DNA of 64,000 bases from Candidimonas nitroreducens (lineage in GTDB: Bacteria; Pseudomonadota; Gammaproteobacteria; Burkholderiales; Burkholderiaceae_B), in NCBI RefSeq assembly GCF_002209565.1, contig NZ_NJIH01000001.1, positions 1 through 64,000 on the forward strand. The letters run 5' to 3'. Numbering within the stretch: the first letter of the stretch is position 1; each line of letters begins with the position of its first letter. Below are positions 39,601 to 48,006 of this stretch, in pieces. The position numbers and the translations under genes are program-made. Under the pieces are notes generated by a model. It was given only the letters and a program-made list of their open reading frames with translations, was not told the origin of the DNA and made no database searches.

Positions 39601-40056
39601 ATGAGCGAATACGGCGGCGATCTGCGCGAGCTTTACCAGGAAGTGATCTTCGACCACAACCGCCAGCCGCGCAATTTCCACCCCATGCCCGAGGCCAACC
39701 ACCATGCCGACGGGCACAACCCGCTATGCGGCGACCAGCTTACCGTGTATCTGCGCCTCGAAGGCGGCGTGGTGGCCGACGTCAGCTTCGTGGGCCACGG
39801 CTGTGCCATATCCACGGCTTCGGCCTCGCTCATGACCGAGGCGGTCAAGGGCAAGCCGGTGGCCGAGGTCGAGGCGTTGTTCCAGGATTTCCACGCCATG
39901 CTTACCGGCCCGGATCATCCAGGGCGCGATTTCGGCAAGCTCGAGGTGCTGTCCGGTGTGAAGGAATTCCCCGCCCGGGTGAAGTGCGCCACGCTGGCCT
40001 GGCACACCCTACACAACGCGCTGGTGGATGCCGCGGACACCGCGCAAACGGAATAA
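39601..40056 (+). CDS. sufU: SufU-type sulfur acceptor/scaffold
   Basis: A 151-residue SufU: C43 and D45 (NPLCGDQL), C68 (GHGCAIS) and C129 (VKCATLAW) form the zinc/persulfide site. The 18-20-residue insertion before the last cysteine (GPDHPGRDFGKLEVLSGV) distinguishes SufU from IscU. It takes sulfur from SufS by zinc-ligand swapping in Gram-positive bacteria. The ATG at 39601 has GCAGGAGG upstream. sufE and sufA do not appear in this operon. Confidence 0.95.
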   Translation: MSEYGGDLRELYQEVIFDHNRQPRNFHPMPEANHHADGHNPLCGDQLTVYLRLEGGVVADVSFVGHGCAISTASASLMTEAVKGKPVAEVEALFQDFHAMLTGPDHPGRDFGKLEVLSGVKEFPARVKCATLAWHTLHNALVDAADTAQTE

Positions 40057-40095
40057 TGCAACGCAACAACGTAGTAACGCAGCAATGACGAGGCA

Positions 40096-40659
40096 ATGAT
40101 GATAGGTCGCACTTACGATATAGAACTCACCCGCGACTGCCCGGCGGTTCAGGTGCCCTGGGGCTCGCCGGTGACGCTGGACGCAGGCAGCCAGGCGCAG
40201 ATCACCCAGCACCTGGGCGGCAGCTACACGGTCATGGTGCGGGGCAATCTGTACCGCATCCAGGATCGCGACGCCGATGCGCTGGGGCTCGAACCCGAAG
40301 AAGCCGAACAGGTCGACGCGCCGCAAGGGCCGGCCACGGCTGAATCCGTGGAGCAATCGGCCTGGGAACTGCTGGCCACCTGCTATGACCCCGAGATTCC
40401 CATCGACATCGTCAATCTCGGCCTGGTCTACGGCTGTACCGTCAGCCCGCTGGCCGAAGCAGGGCACTTCCGCATCGAGGTCAACATGACCTTGACCGCG
40501 CCCGGTTGCGGCATGGGCACCCTGATCGCCGACGAGGCGCGCGCCAAGCTGCTTTCCATAAATGGCGTGGACGAGGCCGAAGTGCAACTGGTGTGGGATC
40601 CACCCTGGAGCCGCGAGATGATCAGCGAGGCGGCGCGGCTGGAAATGGGTATGATCTAG
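40096..40659 (+). CDS. sufT: Fe-S cluster assembly protein SufT
   Basis: A 187-residue SufT. The N-terminal extension is about 1-85 and the MIP18/PaaD-like DUF59 domain about 90-187: LLATCYDPEIPIDIVNLGLVYG, VNMTLTAPGCGMG and VQLVWDPPWSREMISEAARL. The TAPGCG cysteine is conserved and needed for function in family members. It acts in maturing Fe-S proteins. Spacing to sufU is 39 bp, so it is likely the last suf gene. Confidence 0.93.
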   Translation: MMIGRTYDIELTRDCPAVQVPWGSPVTLDAGSQAQITQHLGGSYTVMVRGNLYRIQDRDADALGLEPEEAEQVDAPQGPATAESVEQSAWELLATCYDPEIPIDIVNLGLVYGCTVSPLAEAGHFRIEVNMTLTAPGCGMGTLIADEARAKLLSINGVDEAEVQLVWDPPWSREMISEAARLEMGMI

Positions 40660-40697
40660 GGCCTGTTCGCAGTTTGCACAAAAAGGGGGCCGCCTGC

Positions 40698-41429
40698 ATG
40701 GCTACGCGTCGCAACGAGTACGAGCAGCCCGTGGGTTTTGCGGTCGACGGCTGGGCCGCCCGCAGCCTGCCTGCGCGCAGCGCAATCGACGGCCGCTACT
40801 GCCGTCTGGAACCGCTGCACATGCGCCATGCGGCGGATCTTTACGAGGCCTACGGCAGCGCCGCCGACGGGCGCGACTGGACTTACATGTCGGTGGGCCC
40901 GTTCGCCGCTTTCGAAGACTACCGCAGCTGGCTGGAACATGCCGCAAGCCTGGATGACCCGCTGCATCACGCCATCATCGATCTTGCCACGGGCAAGGCC
41001 GTCGGCACACTTGCGCTGATGCGCATTGACCGGGCCAACGGCGTGATCGAAGTCGGCTCTGTGGCCTATTCTCCACGAGTCAAGCGCACGCCCGCAGGCA
41101 CCGAGGCCCAGTTCCTGCTGATGCGCCGGGCCTTCGACGAGCTGGGCTACCGCCGCTACGAATGGAAGTGCGACAGCCTGAACGCCGCCTCGCGCGCCGC
41201 CGCCTTGCGCTATGGCTTCCGGTTCGAGGGCATATTCCGCCAGGCCGTGGTCTACAAAGGCCGCAACCGTGACACCGCGTGGTTCTCGATACTGGACAGC
41301 GAATGGCCGGCAATCAAGCGCGGCTTCGAGCAGTGGCTGGATCCGCGCAATTTCGATGCCGCGGGCAAACAATGCCGCAAGCTGGCGGATCTGGTCGGCG
41401 AGGCCGTGGCTGCAGCCGGCCATACCTAG
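40698..41429 (+). CDS. GNAT-family N-acetyltransferase
   Basis: A 243-residue RimJ/RimL-like acetyltransferase. RYCRLEPLHMRHAADLYEAY begins the fold, VIEVGSVAYSPRVKRTPAGTEAQ holds the acetyl-CoA loop, and YRRYEWKCDSLNAASRAAALRYGF is the characteristic C-terminal beta-bulge and helix. The acceptor may be a protein N-terminus or a small amine; it is not known. It lies 38 bp after sufT and a strong hairpin follows at 41460, so it may ride at the end of the suf transcript. Confidence 0.87.
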   Translation: MATRRNEYEQPVGFAVDGWAARSLPARSAIDGRYCRLEPLHMRHAADLYEAYGSAADGRDWTYMSVGPFAAFEDYRSWLEHAASLDDPLHHAIIDLATGKAVGTLALMRIDRANGVIEVGSVAYSPRVKRTPAGTEAQFLLMRRAFDELGYRRYEWKCDSLNAASRAAALRYGFRFEGIFRQAVVYKGRNRDTAWFSILDSEWPAIKRGFEQWLDPRNFDAAGKQCRKLADLVGEAVAAAGHT

Positions 41430-41459
41430 AGCCTAGAGCCGCCTGTTCACACTACAAGG

Positions 41460-41483
41460 CGAGCCGCGCTATTGCGCGGCTCG
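41460..41483. terminator. bidirectional intrinsic terminator-like hairpin
   Basis: CGAGCCGCGC pairs perfectly with GCGCGGCTCG around a TATT loop (10-bp stem). A short T-run (CATTT) follows on the plus strand. It separates the acetyltransferase gene from a convergent LysR gene and should end both transcripts. Confidence 0.7.
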
Positions 41484-41522
41484 GCATTTAAAGCATTCTC
41501 GTGCCGCGAGTGCGGCGCGGTG

Positions 41523-42425
41523 CTAGGCCTGTTGCCGCTGGGCTTCGAACGTAGCGGCTTCCTGGGCCAGCCAGGCGCGGAATTCCTGGGCGTAATACTT
41601 GTCGGCCGTGGCCTCGGAATGGATCAGGTAGAACGCGTCGGGGATCTTGACACGCTCGGGGAAGGGCGCGGCCAGCGCACCGGATTCCAGATCCTCGACC
41701 ACCAGCGCGTGCTGCGCAATGGCGATGCCATAGCCTTCTCTGGCGAACTGGTAGGCCAGGCTGACGCTGCCGAAACGTATGCCTTCTTGCGTGTCCGCAT
41801 GCGCCACCCGCATGGCCCGAAACCAGGTGTTCCAGTAGTCCGGGTGCACCATGGAGTGCAGCAGGGTATGGCGATTCAGGTCGTCGTAGCAGGCCAGGGG
41901 GTGGCTCGCCAGGAATGCCGGGCTGCATACCGGAATCAACTCGATGTCGATCAGCTTCTGGCTGGACAGGTTGGGCCAGTTGCCGCGACCGATGCGTATC
42001 GCCACGTCGGCGTTGTTCAGGCGGTAGTCGACGGGCGCCAGCGTGGTCGAGAAGGTAACGTGGCATTCCGGGAATTCAACTTGAAATTTCATCAATCGAG
42101 GAATCAGCCAGCGCAGGGAAAAAGTCATGGGGCACCAGATGTGCAGCGCATTCATCCGGTTGCGCTGGCGCACGGCCGTGGTGGCCGTGGAAAGCTGCTG
42201 CAGGGGTGCGGAAATCTGCTCCCAGTAGTCTTTGCCGCTGGCCGTGAGCCTGACCTCGCGGTGCAGCCTGTGGAACAAAGGGGTGCCCAGGTGTTTCTCG
42301 AGCAGGGCGATCTGCCGGCTGACGGCGCCGGCCGTCAGCGACAACTCGATGGCGGCCTGCTTGAAGCTTTCATGGCGCGCGGCGATCTCGAATACTTTGA
42401 TCGCATACAAGGGTGGCGCGTTCAT
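41523..42425 (-). CDS. LysR-family regulator (GcvA-like)
   Basis: A 300-residue LTTR. The winged helix is FEIAARHESFKQAAIELSLTAGAVSRQIALLE (about 12-43) and the effector domain runs from about 90. NADVAIRIGRGNW and YGIAIAQHALV are typical of the GcvA-like subgroup. It diverges from the RraA-like gene (118-bp gap), so it probably controls that catabolic set in response to an aromatic or keto acid. A short dyad ACTC-N10-GAGT at 42452-42469 may be its site. Confidence 0.92.
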   Translation of the reverse strand: MNAPPLYAIKVFEIAARHESFKQAAIELSLTAGAVSRQIALLEKHLGTPLFHRLHREVRLTASGKDYWEQISAPLQQLSTATTAVRQRNRMNALHIWCPMTFSLRWLIPRLMKFQVEFPECHVTFSTTLAPVDYRLNNADVAIRIGRGNWPNLSSQKLIDIELIPVCSPAFLASHPLACYDDLNRHTLLHSMVHPDYWNTWFRAMRVAHADTQEGIRFGSVSLAYQFAREGYGIAIAQHALVVEDLESGALAAPFPERVKIPDAFYLIHSEATADKYYAQEFRAWLAQEAATFEAQRQQA

Positions 42426-42478
42426 GGTCGGCTGGTTTTCACTTTAAAAATACTCAAGCTAGAGCGAGTTTATATCGT

Positions 42479-42508
42479 TTGACCCTGATGCAGGCGGTCT
42501 TCCATAAT
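42479..42508 (+). promoter_or_regulatory. predicted sigma-70 promoter for RraA-like/Bug/crotonase set
   Basis: TTGACC (42479-42484), an 18-base spacer and CATAAT (42503-42508) lie 36 bp before the RraA-like start. The candidate LysR dyad lies just upstream, a usual activator position. Confidence 0.5.
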
Positions 42509-42543
42509 TTCCTGGTCACATACCCTAAGGACGAAGGAAAAAA

Positions 42544-43296
42544 ATGGCACCGAAGGACAAGCCGCTAACCGGCAAGATAGACGCCAGCCGCATCAAAATG
42601 ATGGAAGTCCCGCGCCCCGAGCAAGGCCTCATAGAAGGCTTCAAGGCGCTCGGAGACGCGTCGTGCGTGGTCAGCGACGTGCTCGACGAGTTGGGCATCA
42701 CCGGCGTCCTGGGCGCCTCGCTCTACAGGCCCACTATTGCCGGGCGCTGCATCGTCGGGCCCGCGCTCACGGTGCGCAACATCGTGCAGCGCGAGCATCC
42801 CTACGAGACCGCGCGCAACAAGGTCAATAAAATGGCCGAGTTCGAAGCCCACAATCTGGCGCTGCCGGGCGACGTCATTGTCATCGATGGGGTGGTCGGC
42901 ATCTCGAACATGGGCGGCATCTCGGCGCAGACCGGCAAGCGCCAGGGCGAGGCCGGCGCCATTATTTCGGGCGCGATACGCGACGTGGCCCATTCCCGCT
43001 CGGTCGACTACCCGGTCTGGGCAACGGAAATCACGCCGGTTACCGGCAAGTGGCGCATCCAGACCGTGGAAATCAATGGCGATATCGACATGAGCGGCGT
43101 CCGTGTGTCGCCGGGCGACATCGTCATCGCTGACGACACCGGCGTCTGCTTCGTCCCTATTTCCAGGGCCGCCGAGGTGCTGCGCGCCGCGACCCGCAAG
43201 GCTCAGCTGGAACAAGAGAAGTGCAAGGTGATCGACACCGGTATTCCGGTCTATGAAGTCACTCGCTTCCAGACCGATACCGCTCACAAGCAATAA
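42544..43296 (+). CDS. RraA-like aldolase-family protein (HMG/CHA aldolase type)
   Basis: A 250-residue protein. LGDASCVVSDVLDELG, PGDVIVIDGVVGISNMGG (about 108-125) and ISGAIRDVAHSRSVDYPVWA (about 141-160) match the RraA/4-carboxy-4-hydroxy-2-oxoadipate aldolase family. The R146-D147 pair used by true aldolases is present. Such enzymes cleave 4-hydroxy-2-oxo acids to pyruvate and a second 2-oxo acid at the end of protocatechuate meta-cleavage and related routes. It lies downstream of a divergent LysR and upstream of two Bug genes. Confidence 0.85.
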   Translation: MAPKDKPLTGKIDASRIKMMEVPRPEQGLIEGFKALGDASCVVSDVLDELGITGVLGASLYRPTIAGRCIVGPALTVRNIVQREHPYETARNKVNKMAEFEAHNLALPGDVIVIDGVVGISNMGGISAQTGKRQGEAGAIISGAIRDVAHSRSVDYPVWATEITPVTGKWRIQTVEINGDIDMSGVRVSPGDIVIADDTGVCFVPISRAAEVLRAATRKAQLEQEKCKVIDTGIPVYEVTRFQTDTAHKQ

Positions 43297-43300
43297 AAGG

Positions 43301-43318
43301 GCCGGGCGGGCGCCCGGC
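43301..43318 (+). terminator. hairpin between RraA-like and Bug genes
   Basis: GCCGGGC and GCCCGGC form a 7-bp stem with a GGGC loop, 4 bp after the RraA-like stop. Only a short ATTT follows, so it may trim or attenuate rather than fully stop transcription. Confidence 0.45.
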
Positions 43319-43336
43319 ATTTGCCAGGAATACGAT

Positions 43337-44341
43337 ATGACCCTAAGCGATATGACTCTACGGAAAATGGCTCGCCTCGGGTGGGTATCCGGCCTAGCGC
43401 TGATGGCGGCGGGCCTGCACGTCACGGCGACGGCGGCCGCCGCGGCACAGGCCTATCCCAGCCACATGATCAAGTTCGTGGTGCCGTTTCCGCCGGGCGG
43501 CGGCACCGACACGCTGGCCCGCTATGCCGCGCAAGCCCTGGAAAAAGAGCTGAAGCAGCCCGTGGTGGTCGAAAACAAGCCCGGTGCGGGCACGGTGATC
43601 GGCACTTCTTATGTGGCCCACGCGCCCGCCGACGGCTACACGATACTGGTGGGCTCCATCAATACCGCGACCAATCGCTACCTGTACAAGAAGCTGCCCT
43701 ACGATCCCGCTGCCATCATGCCCCTGGGGGGCCTGGCTTACTCGCCGTCCATCATCGTCACCAGCGAAAAAAAGCGCTTCCATGACGTCAAGGATCTGGT
43801 TGCTTATTCCAAGGCGCATCCCGGCAAGCTGAATTTCGCTTCCTACGGCATAGGCAGCAGTCCCCATCTGGGCACCGAGCTGCTGATCCAGGCGACCGGC
43901 CTGGATGCTACCCATGTGCCGTATCAAGGCGGTGGCCCGGCGCAAGCTTCCGTGCTTGCCGGCCAGACCGATTTTCTGATGTCCAGCATCCTGCCCGTGT
44001 TGTCGCTGATAAAAAGCGGCAGGCTGGCCGGCCTGGGCGTGGCGGCCGACAAGCGCCTGGATGCCTTGCCGCAGGTGCCCACACTGAAAGAGCAGGGCAT
44101 AGACCTGGCCACCGGCACATGGTTCGGCTTTTTCATCAATTCGAATACCCCGGCGCCGATTGTGCACAAGCTCGACACGGCCTTGTCCGCGGTCATGGCG
44201 CGGCAAGGCGTGCTCGACTTCATCGCGAAAGAGGGTGCCCAGGCCATGCCGGGCGGGCGCAAGGCCTTCACTCAATTCGTCACCAATGAAGAGCAGCGCT
44301 GGCAGAAGGTGATTCAGCTGGGGAAAATCAGCGTGGATTGA
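43337..44341 (+). CDS. Bug-family (TTT) periplasmic solute receptor
   Basis: A 334-residue receptor with a long signal sequence (about 37 residues, Ala-rich end), then YPSHMIKFVVPFPPGG and ADGYTILVGS. ATG 43337 (CCAGGA upstream) gives a 10-residue tail before MARLGWVSG; ATG 43352 is an alternative. The next gene, 48 bp downstream, is a second Bug receptor of different sequence, so the operon carries two receptors in tandem. The ligand is probably a carboxylic acid that feeds the RraA-like aldolase. Confidence 0.88.
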   Translation: MTLSDMTLRKMARLGWVSGLALMAAGLHVTATAAAAAQAYPSHMIKFVVPFPPGGGTDTLARYAAQALEKELKQPVVVENKPGAGTVIGTSYVAHAPADGYTILVGSINTATNRYLYKKLPYDPAAIMPLGGLAYSPSIIVTSEKKRFHDVKDLVAYSKAHPGKLNFASYGIGSSPHLGTELLIQATGLDATHVPYQGGGPAQASVLAGQTDFLMSSILPVLSLIKSGRLAGLGVAADKRLDALPQVPTLKEQGIDLATGTWFGFFINSNTPAPIVHKLDTALSAVMARQGVLDFIAKEGAQAMPGGRKAFTQFVTNEEQRWQKVIQLGKISVD

Positions 44342-44389
44342 CGCCTGACAACAAGCCTGCATGCAGGCACACCAATCGAGGAAGACAAA

Positions 44390-45376
44390 ATGAAAAATCT
44401 GTTGATGAAGGTCGCCGTGGCGGCCTGCCTGGCAGCTTCGGGCTCCATTGCCGCCGCAGCGGCTACCTCCGGCTCGTATCCGAACCGGCCCGTCAAAGTC
44501 ATCGTGGGCTTCGTGCCCGGAGGCCCGACCGATCTCTATGCAAGAATCGCGGCGCATGGGCTGGAGCAGATACTCGGGCAGCAATTCGTGGTGGAAAACC
44601 TGGCGGGGGCCAGCGGTGCGATCGCGGCTGCAACCGTAGCCAAATCCAAGCCCGATGGCTACACCCTGCTGGTGAATGTCGTGTCCGACATCATCACCCC
44701 GCTTGCCAAGAAAAGCACGGGGTACAACCTGCAGAAAGATTTCGCACCTATAGGCTTGATTGCCGACGCCCCGAACGTGCTGGTGGTGAATCCCAGCGTA
44801 CCCGTAGACTCCCTCAAGGGTCTGATCGATTACGCGCGCCAGCATCCCCATACGCTCAATTACGGCTCTGCCGGCACCGGCACCGTGAGCCATCTGGCGG
44901 GCGCGCTGCTCGGCTCCGCCGCCAAGATCGACATCACGCACGTGCCGTACAAGGGCACCAATGCGGCGCAGATGGACTTGCTGGCCGGGCGCGTCTCAAT
45001 GATGTTCGACAATTTGACCAATGGCCTGGCCAACGCGAAGGCCGGCAAAGTAAAGGCCCTGGCCATTACGTCCTCGCAGCGCTGGCCTGGCGCCAAAGAT
45101 TTGCCGACCATGGCGGAGCTGGGGTTCCCTGGCGTGACCATAACTTCGGTTTTCGGGCTCATGGCTCCCGCCGGAACCCCCAAGCCGGTCGTCGACAAGT
45201 TGTCGCACGCCCTTGCCAGCGTACTGAAGGACAAAACCTATCAGGACAAAATCATTCAGTCCGGAGCGCAGCCAGGCACCCTGGACGCGAAGGGGTACGG
45301 GGACTATATTGCCAAGCAATCCAAGCGCTGGGAACAGTTCCTGCAGCAGCATCCCGGCATCATCCCCGCCAAGTAG
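44390..45376 (+). CDS. Bug-family (TTT) periplasmic solute receptor
   Basis: A 328-residue receptor: signal peptide 1-25 (SIAAAAA), YPNRPVKVIVGFVPGGPTD, and PDGYTLLVNV. It follows another Bug gene by 48 bp; the two proteins are clearly diverged, so this is not a recent duplication. It is followed by a crotonase gene after 131 bp. Two receptors in one operon may separate related substrates or recognise different ionic forms. Confidence 0.9.
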   Translation: MKNLLMKVAVAACLAASGSIAAAAATSGSYPNRPVKVIVGFVPGGPTDLYARIAAHGLEQILGQQFVVENLAGASGAIAAATVAKSKPDGYTLLVNVVSDIITPLAKKSTGYNLQKDFAPIGLIADAPNVLVVNPSVPVDSLKGLIDYARQHPHTLNYGSAGTGTVSHLAGALLGSAAKIDITHVPYKGTNAAQMDLLAGRVSMMFDNLTNGLANAKAGKVKALAITSSQRWPGAKDLPTMAELGFPGVTITSVFGLMAPAGTPKPVVDKLSHALASVLKDKTYQDKIIQSGAQPGTLDAKGYGDYIAKQSKRWEQFLQQHPGIIPAK

Positions 45377-45507
45377 CTGACCGCCCTTGCTGCCCGGGCG
45401 GCTCGGCCGTCCGGCGGCGCGGTCAGGCGTGGATGCCGGCGGATCAATCGGGAATACGGCAGAATAATGCCTTTGGCGCCATGCTGGCGCATTCCCGGAG
45501 AGATTCA

Positions 45508-46260
45508 ATGGATACGATCGCGGATCGCGAGCCGAGCCTGGCAGTCGAAGGGCCCGTGGCCACCTTGACGCTGTGCCGCCCCAGCCAGCACAACCGCATC
45601 GCGCCCGAAGACTGCACCGTCATCGACGGCTTGCTGGCGCGCGCCGCGTCCACGCAAGGCGTGCGGGTGCTGGTGATCACCGGTACGGGCGACAAGACCT
45701 TCAGCTCGGGCTATACGCTGGGGGCGATCCTGGATCAGCTCGACAGCCGCTTCGAAGACATGCTCGACCGGCTCGAACGCTTCGCGCTACCCACGGTATG
45801 CGCGATGAACGGCAGCATATATGGCGGGGCAACCGACCTGGCGCTGTGCTGCGACCTGCGCATCGGGGTGCGGGGCAGCCGCATGCTGATGCCGGCCAGC
45901 CGCTTCGGGCTGCATTATTATCCCGGCGGCCTGCGCCGCTACGTGGGTACGCTGGGGCTGGCCACGGCCAAGAAGCTGTTCATGACGGCGCGCGCCATTT
46001 CCGACGAAGAGATGCTGCGTGTCGGCTTCCTGAGCGAGCTGGTCGAGCCCGCCGCCTTGCGCAGCACGGTGGACTCCTACGTGCAGGATCTATTGGCCTG
46101 CGCGCCGGGGGTGCTGGCCACCATCAAGTCCGACCTGATGGACACGGCTTACTGCACCGCGATCCCCGAGGTGCTGCGCGCTCATTACCAGGAGTCGCTG
46201 GCTTCGCCCGAACTGGCGCAGCGCCTGGTGGCCATGGGGGTGGGCAAGGCCGTCAGTTGA
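45508..46260 (+). CDS. enoyl-CoA hydratase/isomerase-family protein
   Basis: A 250-residue crotonase fold: GPVATLTLCRPSQHNRI, the oxyanion-hole strand DKTFSSGYTLGAI and NGSIYGGATDLALCCDLRIG. Both catalytic glutamates of classical enoyl-CoA hydratase appear replaced: the GGGCELA position reads GGATDLA, and the PEI position reads MPASRFG. It may be an isomerase, a hydrolase or a non-hydratase member. The start at 45508 has CCGGAGAG upstream. It closes the LysR/RraA/Bug set. Confidence 0.85.
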   Translation: MDTIADREPSLAVEGPVATLTLCRPSQHNRIAPEDCTVIDGLLARAASTQGVRVLVITGTGDKTFSSGYTLGAILDQLDSRFEDMLDRLERFALPTVCAMNGSIYGGATDLALCCDLRIGVRGSRMLMPASRFGLHYYPGGLRRYVGTLGLATAKKLFMTARAISDEEMLRVGFLSELVEPAALRSTVDSYVQDLLACAPGVLATIKSDLMDTAYCTAIPEVLRAHYQESLASPELAQRLVAMGVGKAVS

Positions 46261-46280
46261 GCGATCCCGTGTCTAAATGA

Positions 46281-46300
46281 AACCAAAATTATCTTTGGTT
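46281..46300. promoter_or_regulatory. inverted repeat upstream of secreted-protein gene
   Basis: AACCAAA and TTTGGTT flank a 6-base spacer (ATTATC). It overlaps a TTGACT that could serve as -35 for the downstream gene at 46403. It may be an operator or the end of the crotonase transcript. Confidence 0.35.
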
Positions 46301-46402
46301 GACTTTTGTGTAATTAGGTAGAGACTTTCCTATATACAGCCGCATCGGGTTGCGTGTGCGGTAGTGGTGCATGAAGCGCGTATCTCGCAAAGGAAGGTCG
46401 TC

Positions 46403-46837
46403 ATGAATCATACCCAAATTCCCGGCCAGCCCAAGCGCTCGGCGCAGCGGGGCTTCGCGGCTTGCGCCGTTCTGGCGATGGCGGCGGGCTTGACGTTCGC
46501 AACCGTCTCGATGGCCGATTCTTCGGGCATTGGCACCTATGCGCCCATAGGCAGTTTCACTCCGGTGGCCCCTTATGGCCAGGGCCTGTCGTCAGACAGC
46601 CAGAAATGGCCGGCGCTCACATTCAGCTCCGGCATGTCCTCGTCCTCTCACAACGACGCAAGCCAGTCGGGCGTTGCCTTGCATACTCTGGGCGACAGCG
46701 TGCTGGCGCGCAACATACAAGTCGGGCTGGCTGCGGGCAACACGGCGGTTCTCACCGGCAGTTCAAGCTCCTTCATTTCCACTGGAAACACGAACAGCGC
46801 GTCCCAGACGTCGAACGTGGTGCTGCTCGGCAAATAG
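46403..46837 (+). CDS. secreted Ser/Thr/Asn-rich protein of unknown function
   Basis: A 144-residue protein. The signal peptide is about 1-39 (CAVLAMAAGLTFATVSMA), and the mature part is about 105 residues with very high Ser, Thr, Gly and Asn, no cysteine and few charges. Segments such as SQSGVALHTLGDSVLARNIQ and GNTAVLTGSSSSFISTGNTN read like repeated polar beta-strands. No family was recognised. ATG 46403 has AAGGAAGG upstream. It stands alone, with a dyad and TTGACT before it and a tRNA after it. A surface or fibre-forming role is only a guess. Confidence 0.7.
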   Translation: MNHTQIPGQPKRSAQRGFAACAVLAMAAGLTFATVSMADSSGIGTYAPIGSFTPVAPYGQGLSSDSQKWPALTFSSGMSSSSHNDASQSGVALHTLGDSVLARNIQVGLAAGNTAVLTGSSSSFISTGNTNSASQTSNVVLLGK

Positions 46838-47060
46838 CCGCAAGGCCTTGTTTGTCCGCTTGCTTACCCATAGGCTTGCCGGTTGCCGGTTGCCGCTGCC
46901 GCAGCGCTTCGCGGAAAGCTCGGCGCACCGTATAAGCGGTGTGGCCGCTGGATAGTGCCCGCTCGCATCTGCGACAAAATATTTATGCTAGAATCTCGGC
47001 TTTCGCTGACCGGGGGCGTAGCCCGCGGAAGGCAAGCCGGTAGCCGCAAGGTGTCCGGTA

Positions 47061-47138
<78 letters not shown>

Positions 47139-47144
47139 ACAAAA

Positions 47145-47180
47145 TCAAGGGCTTACGTGAGAAATCACGTAAGCCCTTGA
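47145..47180 (+). terminator. hairpin terminator after tRNA-Pro
   Basis: A perfect 16-bp stem: TCAAGGGCTTACGTGA pairs with TCACGTAAGCCCTTGA around a GAAA tetraloop. It starts 6 bp after the tRNA CCA. The T-tract is poor (GTCTTTCC), but the stem is very stable. From 47181 to 47418 nothing else was identified. Confidence 0.7.
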
Positions 47181-47418
47181 GTCTTTCCTGGGGCTGAATT
47201 TCTTCCGTACCCCCACGCCCGTACCCACGCCTACCCCAGGTTCTTAGCCTGCCGGGCCTGTTCGTGTCGCTGGGGCTGCTTGCGGTGGCTTTGGTTCGCC
47301 GACTTTCCACGATCCCGTAGGGGCTTTGTATTCGTCCACAACGGCAACGTCTAGGCGGCTGGATGCCCAGCCACCCAGGAGTACGGCGCTCGCCGTCTGC
47401 TCAAATGCGTCTTCGTGA

Positions 47419-48000
47419 TTATTTTGTTCCGGAGCCCGGCGACAGCCACAGGTAGCCGGTGGGGTCGTCGGGGCAGGGGCCGAAGCCGCATTCAAGAGTC
47501 GTCGACAGCGCATTGGCGGCGCTTAGCACCAGAAACAGCCACATGACGAGCGCAACCGCGAAGCCGCTGCGCGACTGCCGAGTGTCGTGCCCAGTGAAGC
47601 GCTCGAAAGTAAGCACGACGCTGCAAAACACGATGAGCGCGGCAAATGCGATGAATGCCCAGGTATAAAAATGCAGCCCCAGGAACGGGCTGCCGAAGCC
47701 GGCGTCATTGGGAGCGATGTGCAGCAGAATCTGGCGGCCGGCCACGAACATGCCGCCCAGCGCCGAGAGAATGACGATTCCGTAATGCAGGGGCGAAGCG
47801 CCGAATCGTATGTTCAACAGCAAGCCTACGCCGGCCATGGCGAAGGCCGCGCGCTGCAGCAGGCATAGGGGGCAGGGCGGCTCGCTGAAAAGTATTTGCC
47901 AGGCAAACGCGAACAGCAGCACGGCGCACAGGCCGGCCAGTGCGAGGCAATTGAGGGGGCGCGACCACGGGTGGGCTTGAATGCTTGTGTAGTTTGCCAT
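47419..48000 (-). CDS. dsbB: disulfide bond formation protein B (atypical)
   Basis: A 193-residue inner-membrane protein. About five hydrophobic segments (about 17-37, 49-65, 72-93, 112-131, 148-168) are seen. The first cysteine pair C43-C46 (PPCPLCLLQR) is in the first periplasmic loop as in DsbB and would pass electrons to quinone. The second pair C171/C176 (CGFGPCPDD) is C-terminal, after the last helix, rather than in the loop between helices 3 and 4 as in E. coli. It should reoxidise a DsbA-like thiol oxidase. The small DUF5993 gene lies 6 bp upstream, suggesting a joint unit. Confidence 0.85.
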   Translation of the reverse strand: MANYTSIQAHPWSRPLNCLALAGLCAVLLFAFAWQILFSEPPCPLCLLQRAAFAMAGVGLLLNIRFGASPLHYGIVILSALGGMFVAGRQILLHIAPNDAGFGSPFLGLHFYTWAFIAFAALIVFCSVVLTFERFTGHDTRQSRSGFAVALVMWLFLVLSAANALSTTLECGFGPCPDDPTGYLWLSPGSGTK

Positions 48001-48006
48001 GGCGCG

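Noticed and set aside
47181-47418. Integrase or attachment core downstream of tRNA-Pro
   Set aside because: No tyrosine recombinase gene or repeated tRNA 3' end was found within the window.
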